Assembly: GCA_022575985.1 (NCBI GenBank)
Contig: JAKSXM010000272.1
Location: 1,302,001-1,366,000, forward strand
Source: Anagrus nilaparvatae
Taxonomy: Eukaryota > Arthropoda > Insecta > Hymenoptera > Mymaridae
DNA: 64,000 bases
Direction: 5' to 3'
Part shown: piece by piece, positions 57,490 to 64,000 of the stretch
Position numbering within the stretch: the first letter of the stretch is position 1
Layout: every line of letters starts with the position of its first letter
Program-made: the position numbers and the translations under genes
The notes under the pieces: generated by a model
Told to the model about the DNA's origin: nothing
Databases searched by the model: none
The model's input: only the letters and a program-made list of their open reading frames with translations

Positions 57490-57877
57490 GTAACGCGGTT
57501 ATCATAATAAAATATAATATTCTTTATTATTTAAATTTTTATTTAATTAATATTAATAATTATTATAAAAAAAATTATTATTATGTATGCGCGGATTATT
57601 CAAAAAATATAATTTATATTATAATATAAAGACCTCTATGCCATGGAAATCGAGGCTCAGTGATACGCTTGAATTCCATATGCTATAGTATAGACAATCG
57701 AAGAAACAAGCCTCGACTTTCGAGACTCCAAGTCTATAGCGTCGAGACACTGAGCCCGCGCTAAGTCTATAGACACTGCGCTGATGTTTTTATTGCCTTA
57801 TAGCTTAAGCATAAAACAGCACCAAGCTAAAAATTAAAAAATGAGGCATATTGTTTGATAATTTTTTTCCGTGTGTG
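57490..57877. repeat. Right terminal inverted repeat of element C
   Basis: Inverted partner of 47119-47539. Shared blocks include the CGAGACACTGAGCCCGCGCT region and TGCGCGGATTATTCAAAAAA. Confidence 0.7.
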
Positions 57878-58035
57878 TTTAAATTTATCGAAATTTATTA
57901 AATTTGCTAAAAACCCTATAAAGTCCCTATATAGGTGAAAGATGGTCTTTTGGTACCCAAAGTATGCCCTGAAAATTTCACGGCAATCGGTTTCGTGGGC
58001 CGGAGCCCCCTTCTTATTCAGGAGTAGCCTTTGCA
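57878..58035. repeat. Right arm of transposon B, outer piece
   Basis: Inverse of about 36985-37145: TGCTAAAAACCCTATAAAGT, CTTTTGGTACCCAAAGTATG, CACGGCAATCGGTTTCGTGG, GGAGCCCCCTTCTTATTCAG. It is separated from the rest of the arm by element C. Confidence 0.75.
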
Positions 58036-58540
58036 AGGACTTTCAAATTTCATCAAGAAATTAATTACCACTTTCAAATTAGTTTTAGGATTTTTTTTCT
58101 TAAAAATGTATAATTCTTAAAATAAAGTTTTTAATGATTGATTAATTTTTTAAGACTGATGGCAACAAAATTTGCATTTTTTATGTAAAGCACAAGATCT
58201 AAATTAAGAACACACATCCTATTTGTTCTAAGAATTCATTATAAAAAAATTCTTTCATGTTTGTTATTTTTAGGTTTTTAGTAAAAAAATTTTCTAAATA
58301 TTGCGATAAATTATATATAAAAAATCGCAAAGAATTATAAAAAAGCTAAGCCTTTTTATTTCAGGCACGATTACATATTTATTGAGTATTTTCTTTTTAA
58401 TAACCTTGATGGGATCCACACCTTCATAAATGGAAACTATTATTTATTATTACATGTTATTCAAAGTATTCATAAATATTTTATAATGAATTTTAAGAAA
58501 ATCCAATATTTGTTATCGCTCGATAATAAGGAGAGTAATA

Positions 58541-60074
58541 AATTTCATAATATTAAAAAACGACCTTTCCGAGCATAATGATGTTTATTGATTAGATTTT
58601 AATGAATTCCGAGCTTTCGATCCAAATAGGATCTTTATCAAGGCTAGAAATATAATAACATAATGTAATACATTTTTTAAAATTAAAATAAGTTAAAAGA
58701 CTTACATATAGATGTTTTAAAAATATATCAACAAATTATAAAAATATCAGTTATATTATAAATAATTTACTTATAAAAATATGAAAATTTTAGCGAACTT
58801 TGGTCACCCTAATATTACTGGAAAATCTAGATAATAGAGTACAGTGCATACTTAACAATAAAATTACAAAATTACTCTTAATAAATAAACAATTTATTAG
58901 CCATACCGTTTATTAGAAATAATTTGAGTGATAACAATATAATTATAAAAGCTAAAGATAAGATACCCAAGGAGAAAAAACTTGGAGTGGTTTATAAAAT
59001 TAATTGCTCTGAGTGACCAGCTACTTATAGTGGTGAGACCAAGAGAGAGGTAGGCATAAGGCTTGGTGAACATAGGGCACCTATAAATGCAGTTTTAAAA
59101 AAAGAAAAAAGTAAAAATGAAAAAATAGTTATTCCATCCCGAATAAGGCCGAAGAGACGCGTTGTCATCGAAAATCCTCCAAATTATAAGGAGACTGATG
59201 ATACTGACAGTAATGTTGAAAAAGGTAAACAAGATGATACTAATGATGATTAAGTGGTATTCAAACATTTTAAGGCGACTAAACATGATTTCTCATGGGT
59301 AAAGTTTAAAATTCTTGACCATGAGTCTAATTATCACAAGAGAAAAAATAGTGAGTATTTACATATTAACATGTATGAGAATGCTATCAATGAACAAGCC
59401 GAGTCTAAAAAAATGTTTAAACCATATTTATCAAACATCCATAAAATGAAAAAGAATATATGAATTTGTTTACAAACAACGCATCTACCTTAATTTCGTA
59501 CCTTATCATTTGAGAAATTTTTTTGATTAATATTGATTAATATATTGATTGATAGATGTCTATACTTATACGTTTATTCATCATATATTTTTTCAAATTC
59601 CCAGCTGATCAAAATAACAACTGCATCACATGGAGAAAATATTTTTACGATACATTTTTTATATTCTTATTGTTATTTATTTATTACGAGTAAGTTTGTA
59701 TTTTTATTGTTAAGTATGCACTGTACTCTATTATCCAGATTTTCCAGTAATATTAGGGTAACCAAAGTTCGCTAAAATTTTCATATTTTTATAAGTAATT
59801 TATTTATAATTTGTTTTAGGTTACGTTTAACATAACTTTTTGTTTGCTGTACTAAAATTTTCTAACTGATATTTTTATAATTTGATGATATATTTTTAAA
59901 ACATCTATATGTAAGTCTTTTTACTTATTTTAATTTTAAAAAATGTATTACATTATGTTATTATATTTCTAGCCTTGATAAAGATCCTATGTGGATCGAA
60001 AGCTCGGAATTCATGAAAATCTAATCAATAAACATCATTATGCTCGGAAAGGTCGTTTTTTAATATTATGAAAT
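58541..60074 (+). mobile_element. Penelope-like retroelement fragment between inverted long repeats
   Basis: The left repeat (58541-58866) and right repeat (59703-60074) are inverted copies: ATTTCATAATATTAAAAAAC and CGACCTTTCCGAGCATAATG at the left recur inverted at the right end, and GTATGCACTGTACTC marks the inner edge. Each repeat contains a hammerhead-like core, TTGATAAAGATCC-loop-GGATCGAAA (right copy at about 59978-60003), with stem II GATCC/GGATC between a degenerate CTGATGA and GAAA. Penelope-like elements are known for terminal repeats in variable orientation and hammerhead ribozymes. Between the repeats is the C-terminal endonuclease. The reverse transcriptase is missing. Confidence 0.75.
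58883..59463 (+). pseudogene. Penelope-like GIY-YIG endonuclease, C-terminal remnant
   Basis: The frame reads LAIPFIRNNLSDNNIIIKA, KEKKLGVVYKINCSE, then a TGA where the family has a second Cys, PATYSGETKREVGIRLGEHR, a charged insertion, a TAA, and FKHFKATKHDFSWVKFKILD, HESNYHKRKNSEYLHI, NEQAESKKMFKPYL. VVYKI...TYSGET with the RLGEH helix matches the GIY-YIG nuclease core as found in Penelope-like elements. The H-x-F-x-W...KIL...E...KR...E pattern matches its C-terminal half. The nuclease nicks target DNA for retrotransposition. Two in-frame stops and the missing RT make it inactive. Confidence 0.8.
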
Positions 60075-60880
60075 GTATTCATAAGGAATTATTCAAAAAT
60101 TTTTCTTTTACTCGAATTTACATAAGAATATTTAAAATTTATAAAGAAAATTTTTTTATCTGCATTAAATAATATAAATAATGTTTGGATTATTCGTATT
60201 TATTTTTCACCATAACATGACCGTTTGCTGAATGTTACTGATTTATTATAATGTGCTGTGAAAATATAAAATAAATTATTAAAATATTTAAAATATTTAA
60301 ATCTTCAAGTATAAATAAATCTTTCTTAATCATGAAAAAAATTTAGAAAAAATTTTAATTTCCCATAATTTAAAAAGAATATATTAACATTTTTTAATTA
60401 GCTAAATCAAATTCTACCTGTGTGCCTTAAGATATTAGTTTTTATCTGAGAAAAGATAATATCAAATTTATTAACAGCTATGTATGCTTATTGTAAGGTA
60501 ATTAAAAGTCAATAATGTTGAAAAACAAGTACTAGCTTAAATTCGAGTACTTATTTAATTTAATAGAACTTACTATATCATCTTTTTTAAAAATTTTGCA
60601 TAAAAATAATAATTAAAAAAATATAAATTTACAAATTTACAAATTTAAATATTATTTATTATTTTTAACCACGTTTTTAAAAAAATAGTAGAAGAAGTTT
60701 AAAAAGTTGTTTAAAATTACGTGCTTAAATTTAAACTAGAATACTTTCAGTAGTAGTTAGGTTAGTCTTTGGTAAATAAACAAAAGTTTGATTCAGATAA
60801 GTATAAAAATTTTTAATATTTTTTTTAAATTAGTATAAAGAACTTCTTTGTTTTTTAGTATTTCTTTGTTTTTTATTTTT
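60075..60880. other. AT-rich DNA, no gene recognised
   Basis: Nothing supported. It could be upstream or intronic sequence of the dynein light chain gene that follows. Confidence 0.4.
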
Positions 60881-60883
60881 CAG

Positions 60884-61334
60884 CATTAGAATTATGTTTA
60901 TGGCAAAACTGAGTGAAAGGTAAGGTTTATTTATGGTTTTTCTTAATCTTAAAGTAATTTAATATGCTTAAAAATTTCTAGATTCCAGCCAAAAAAAGCA
61001 AAAAAAATAATGCATAATGTTATGTTTGATACATTATCGTCAAAAGTTTACTCTCCAGAAGAAGCTGAAAAATGGATGAAACAAATAACTGACTTAGTTA
61101 GGATAAGAATAGGAAGTAAATTAAAAATATAATAAGTTATCATTTTTATAACAATTAAATTCATTTTATGACTATATTCAGGTGAAGTAAACAAACATAA
61201 AAATTATAAGTTTGCTGTAAATGTTGTATTAATGGAAAACTCTGGATGCGGAATAGGTGCGTGTGGGATGTTGAAACTGAAAGCATGGCATATGACACTT
61301 TCATGAATGTAAATTACATTTATATTATTATGTA
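60884..61334 (+). CDS. Tctex1-type dynein light chain gene, three exons, apparent frameshift
   Basis: Exon 60884-60919 (after TTTTTCAG, before GTAAGG) holds an ATG at 60893 and ends LSER. Exon 60982-61115 reads FQPKKAKKIMHNVMFDTLSS and KVYSPEEAEKWMKQITDLVR. Exon 61182 on reads SEVNKHKNYKFAVNVVLMEN. Splicing at these GT-AG sites keeps one frame. The order, with a helix ending in VYSPEEAEKW and then a YKFAVNVVLMEN strand, matches the Tctex1 fold (DYNLT2B/TCTEX1D2-like) of dynein light chains that link dynein to cargo or axoneme. After SGCGIGA the frame must shift by one to give VWDVETESMAYDTFMN, the usual next segment. A GT at 61309 could be a further donor. Introns are 62 and 66 bp. Either a sequencing/assembly indel or a young pseudogene; a first exon may lie upstream. 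Confidence 0.65.
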
Positions 61335-61349
61335 AATTAATTTTAATTT

Positions 61350-61700
61350 GTTTGACTGAGCTGTTCCAGATATTTCCTATTTTACTACTATTTTAGTTAA
61401 TTTTTTTGGTATTTGAAATCAGTTTTTTTGTGATAACTCAACAACAACTTAATGAAATTTAGCCAAACTGGAGGAGGCAAATATAAATATCAAATAAAAA
61501 ATTTTGTACCAAATTTTTTTTGATTCATCGAGTTGTTCCAGATATTTACTATCATTAGTTAATTTTTTTGGTAACGAAAATCAGTATCATTGTGATTGCT
61601 CGACCACAAATAGGTCAAATTTAGTCATATTGAAGGAGGCACAACTAGATACTGTACAAAAAATTATGTACCAATTTTTTTTTGTTTCATCGAGTTGTGT
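61350..61700 (+). repeat. About 170-bp tandem repeat, two units and a partial third
   Basis: GAGCTGTTCCAGATATTT (about 61357) and GAGTTGTTCCAGATATTT (about 61529) begin two units. They share AGTTAATTTTTTTGGTA, AAATCAGT, TTGTGAT and GGAGGCA blocks. A third start GAGTTGTG lies at about 61690. It follows immediately on the dynein gene. Non-coding. Confidence 0.6.
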
Positions 61701-62339
61701 TTGAAATTTGGTCTGTACAGTTTCTTGAACATACATACTAACACACATACCTTCAGTATAAGCATGTTAGAGGCATCGGAATGACTTGGGGACAAAATTT
61801 CTCCACAAATTAGACAATTTTAAGAACTTTTCGTTTTTTGACCTGATGTAACCTACGGTAATGGACACCTCTCTTACATATATAAAATATTTGAAAAATA
61901 GCGCCAAGATCATCGTCGTTATTAATAAATTTATATTCACGTCGACGATAATCTTGATGGCAGCAATTTCCAGAAAATGAATTATAAAATTCAAAAAGAT
62001 GCAGATGCACTTTTCCTTTGCAGTCCGGAATGCAGGAAAATGTGCAAGTGCATATGAATATTGTAAATATGTAAATAGTTAGATTAAGTTAGATTTAGAT
62101 TTAAGTACATATAAATTAACAATCAATATAAGCATAGAAAATAATAGATTCTTCGAGAAATAAATTTAATTAAATAAAATAAATCAAATAATAAAAAACT
62201 AAGTTGCATACAACGCAATTAAATTAACATGTATAAAAAATATATTTTATAAGAGAATAGTTAATCAATTAATATTAAAAAGAAATAAAACAATAAATAA
62301 AATAACCACTAAAAATTATAAATTAACTATTCTCAACTG

Positions 62340-62379
62340 TTCTAGAACGTTCTGGAAGACGGTTGACCAGCTATAAAAG
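62340..62379 (+). promoter_or_regulatory. Heat-shock element and TATA box
   Basis: TTCTAGAACGTTCTGGAA at 62340-62357 is four contiguous alternating heat-shock-factor modules (gTTCt, aGAAc, gTTCt, gGAAg) without a mismatch. TATAAAAG follows at 62372-62379, 14 bp further on. This is the layout of insect heat-shock promoters, and predicts a start site near 62400. A weaker dimer TTCGAGAA lies upstream at 62152-62159. What is driven is not clear: no chaperone coding sequence follows in the window. Confidence 0.65.
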
Positions 62380-62399
62380 AGCCTGCAAAATCGGGCCTT

Positions 62400-62634
62400 C
62401 TTCATTCTCTTGGCAACCGTCACCTGAACCATTAGTGTAGCTAAGTTGGCAAATAAAAAGGAGATTCTGATAAAATCGTAATTTTTATTTATGGTGACGT
62501 TTGTCCTTAAACCCTTCATTTCCTTTACTATATATTTTTTGCAACTGACTTCTTTGAAGTCAGTTGGATCAGCCCTCCTGCACTTTGTGTCGGGAGGGAT
62601 TGTTAACAACCTCCTTGGAGGTGAATATAGGCGG
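62400..62634 (+). ncRNA. Candidate heat-shock-driven structured transcript (or 5' UTR exon)
   Basis: Downstream of the promoter, three hairpins follow each other: CAACTGACTTC-TTT-GAAGTCAGTTG (62542-62566, perfect 11-bp stem), CCCTCC...GGAGGG with GCAC/GTGT inside (62573-62598), and ACCTCC-TT-GGAGGT (62609-62622). A longer-range pair CAACCGTCACC (about 62413) with GGTGACGTTTG (about 62493) pairs at 10 of 11 positions. GCGG|GTAAGA at 62631-62640 looks like a splice donor. The only plus frame (62491-62763) is unlike any protein I know. Transcript, ends and function are inferred. Confidence 0.35.
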
Positions 62635-62763
62635 GTAAGACTTATTCGATTAATTTATTCAAAATTTATACATGTAAAATTTTATTTACGTAACGCACCC
62701 AATACTGGGGGTTACACTGACAAAATTATAAGGCACGATTTCATATATATATTACATATATAG
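62491..62763 (+). CDS. Doubtful 90-codon frame behind the heat-shock promoter
   Basis: ATG at 62491, starting MVTFVLKPFISFTIYF, ending at TAG 62761-62763. It runs across the hairpins and the putative splice donor and has a hydrophobic start, but no known domain. Composition outside the hairpins is that of AT-rich non-coding DNA, so I favour chance. It is listed because it is the first frame after the promoter. Confidence 0.15.
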   Translation: MVTFVLKPFISFTIYFLQLTSLKSVGSALLHFVSGGIVNNLLGGEYRRVRLIRLIYSKFIHVKFYLRNAPNTGGYTDKIIRHDFIYILHI

Positions 62764-62779
62764 TGATCGTGCCTAAAAA
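62730..62779. repeat. 50-bp near-perfect palindrome
   Basis: AGGCACGATTTCATATATAT and ATATATAGTGATCGTGCCT form a hairpin of about 17 pairs over 20. The half AGGCACGATTACAT also occurs near 58363, so it may be a fragment of a dispersed repeat. Confidence 0.5.
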
Positions 62780-62867
62780 GACATTTTTGTATAACACGTA
62801 TTAAATTAAGCCATGCCTTTTATTCTATCTGAAACCTAAATAAATATCACATTTAATTAGGTTACGT

Positions 62868-63250
62868 TGGTCATAAAAGATAAAATTTCTACATTTTCAT
62901 GTATATACATGAAAATATTGAGTAATGAAGTTTACCAGAAATTTTATTTGTTTAATTAGAAGCTTTAACATAAGCAAATTTTGATGAAAATTTATTCAAA
63001 AATAAGGCTATGACATTTTTTGATACTGATTTATCAGTTCGTGTTATTTTTAGCCTTATTAAATAAATAAAAAATTAAACTTAACCTTAACTTAACTTAT
63101 TAAACTTAAAAAATCTCTGAATGTAATTTTATAACATTAATAGAATAAAAATGCCAGCTGTATTTAAATTAGAAAGAGAAAACAAAACTTCTTTATTTTT
63201 AACGGTATACAAAAGCAAGCATTTTTAGTCGTTTTGGGAACATATGCAAG
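62868..63250 (-). repeat. Partial, inverted copy of the 555-bp repeat
   Basis: It carries, inverted, the ATTTTCATGTATAAACATGA, GAACTGATAAATCAGTATC and GCTTGCTTTTGTATACCGTT blocks of the repeat. A short insertion of TTAAGTTAAGG-type units is present at about 63080. The unit's first third is missing. Confidence 0.75.
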
Positions 63251-63267
63251 GCAACTATAGGATATTA

Positions 63268-63356
63268 ACATGGAACATGTTTATAGGGAGGGGGTACTTC
63301 AAAACTTAAAATTAAGGGGGGGGGGTCAAATTTGTCTTATTTAAGGGGGGTAAATT
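63268..63356 (+). mobile_element. Fragment of the palindrome-ended poly(G) element
   Basis: AACATGGAACATGTTTATAG, GGGTACTTCAAAACTTAAAA and two G-run units with TCAAATTTGTC, as at 7313. It lies about 20 bp beyond the 555-bp repeat fragment. Confidence 0.65.
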
Positions 63357-63929
63357 TAAAATATTATTTAATTTATAGTAGTTTTCTTCCTCTTCTTTAT
63401 TATCCACAATGTTTAATTTCGGAGACATTCTTAAAATAAACTTTTTTTTTCGTTTAATAAATTTACTTTTATACACTCTGTAGTTTTTACAAAAGTTTAT
63501 CAATTTTAAATTTTCATGTTCAGGTGGTCTTGTTTTGTATATTTCAATTAATGTTGAATTAATTATGTAATAATTTCTTTAGTCTCGTTGCATATCTAAA
63601 ATGAGTACAATTTAAAAATCATTATTTTATATAAATTAATAGTGATACATTCAAAATAAATATATATTATAAGAATATATCAACCGGTTTCCAATCTTCA
63701 TCTTGCATAACTTATGTGATGTATGTTCGTGAACTGCGGTAAAGCAGCCACACTGTGCACTACAGTCTCGGTAACTTAAAGTAGAAATAAATAATTTTTA
63801 AATTGTTCTTTTTGCGTGTAAATTATCTGATATTGAGTGGCAAATTTATTTTAAACATTCTTGTAAATATTTGAAATTTTTTCACTTTTTTATGCCTAAT
63901 TTGCGATGTAATAATTAACTGCTTGTTCA
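63357..63929. other. No gene recognised
   Basis: AT-rich, with a GC-richer patch at 63700-63775 that could be promoter or 5' UTR of a gene entering from here. No firm signal. Confidence 0.3.
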
Positions 63930-63931
63930 GG

Positions 63932-64000
63932 AACAATCGGTGAGAAATCTGTATTTGATCGCCAAATAGATGTTACAATGGGATTATACCTTTGCAATAA
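63932..64000 (+). CDS. Possible exon start at the right edge
   Basis: TGCTTGTTCAG followed by GAACAATCGG looks like a splice acceptor. One frame then runs open to the window end as TIGEKSVFDRQIDVTMGLYL. It is too short to recognise and may be chance. Confidence 0.2.

Larger units (their letters stand above)
47119..57877. mobile_element. Element C: 10.8-kb foldback-like element with no gene
   Basis: The ends CACGGAAAAAAATT and AATTTTTTTCCGTG are exact inverted repeats. The inverted similarity runs about 400 bp inward, with landmarks AGCGCGGGCTCAGTGTCTCG, ACGCTATAGACTTGGAG, CGATTGTCTATACTATAGCA and AATAATCCGCGCATACATAA. It interrupts transposon B's right arm. The interior contains smaller elements (47540-47869, 50484-50780), two tandem palindromes, and a large inverted structure of 150-bp and 55-bp repeats (52900-56510). 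No transposase, polymerase or other gene is visible. It resembles Foldback-type elements in having repeats and long inverted ends, but the family is unknown. Confidence 0.65.
36985..58035. mobile_element. DNA transposon B: DDE_Tnp_4 element with about 0.5-kb inverted arms, split by three later insertions
   Basis: The left arm 36985-37490 (AAGACTATTCCCGGATAAGA, GGGGGCTCCGGCCCACAAAA, GGGTACCAAAAGACCACC, CACCTAAAATGATAGAACAT, GTTGTACAAGGTCACCTTGA, GCAATTTTCGGTTTTTAGC) is found inverted on the right in three pieces: 45453-45692, 47089-47118 and 57878-58035. The breaks are explained by a BEL/Pao element ending exactly at 45452, a tandem 555-bp repeat block, and element C. When these are set aside, the remaining pieces are collinear with the left arm apart from roughly 60 bp missing. 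The transposase gene lies next to the left arm. Confidence 0.75.

Noticed and set aside
47119..57877. Element C as a Polinton/Maverick
   Set aside because: Size and inverted ends would fit, but no polymerase B, integrase, ATPase or capsid gene is present.
61767..62010. Two overlapping minus-strand frames of 66 and 75 codons
   Set aside because: No recognised domain, neither is favoured, and no splice context links them to a gene.

Overview
The window is eukaryotic and very AT-rich. It looks like insect (at least arthropod) nuclear DNA: R1-type and jockey/CR1-type LINEs, Copia-type and BEL/Pao LTR retroelements, a Penelope-like element with a GIY-YIG endonuclease, Helitron, Tigger, piggyBac and hAT relatives, and short introns in the one cellular gene found. 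Nearly everything is transposable-element DNA in several nested layers. There is no operon structure and no CRISPR array. The species cannot be named from the sequence.

Region by region. 1-835: 3' end of an R1-type LINE with a 36-nt poly(A) tail, abutting a broken, unrecognised coding segment. 1158-3905 (minus): decayed Copia gag-protease-pre-integrase. 4108-4603: complete tRNA-derived SINE with a 12-bp target duplication. 6029-6649: a TA-flanked MITE and a 342-bp Helitron. 7313-8526: palindrome-ended element with poly(G) tandem repeats. About 9054-10315: LTR-like promoter and leader. 12474-20732: Helitron-like DNA carrying DNA transposon A (13117-20285), which has arms of about 0.7 kb and an unusual DDE transposase, and is itself invaded by a Tigger derivative and an R1-type LINE fragment. 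21836-23135: R1-type pseudogene. 25937-26714: piggyBac-like foldback element. 27120-27670: one copy of a roughly 555-bp repeat. 28053-31180: nearly full-length LINE in one frame with three stops. 32061-34140: hAT-like element with an array of short CCGTATATACGG palindromes and another element nested in it.

36985-58035 is DNA transposon B, a DDE_Tnp_4 family element with arms of about 0.5 kb. Its right arm is split by a BEL/Pao element (39229-45452), a tandem run of the 555-bp repeat (45693-47088), and a 10.8-kb element C (47119-57877) with no recognisable gene. The centre of C is a head-to-head pair of 55-bp-repeat arrays flanked by inverted blocks of 150-bp repeats.

58541-60074: Penelope-like fragment between inverted long repeats with hammerhead-like motifs. 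60884-61334: three exons of a Tctex1-type dynein light chain gene, the best candidate for a cellular gene, with an apparent frameshift. 62340-62640: a perfect four-module heat-shock element plus TATA box, followed by three consecutive hairpins and a splice-donor-like site but no recognised protein. The right edge (63930-64000) may hold the start of another exon.

There is little functional interplay between genes. What the layout records is an order of insertions: A and B were in place before the elements that interrupt them. All repeat and family calls were made by eye, without alignment or database search, so unlabelled ends are approximate.
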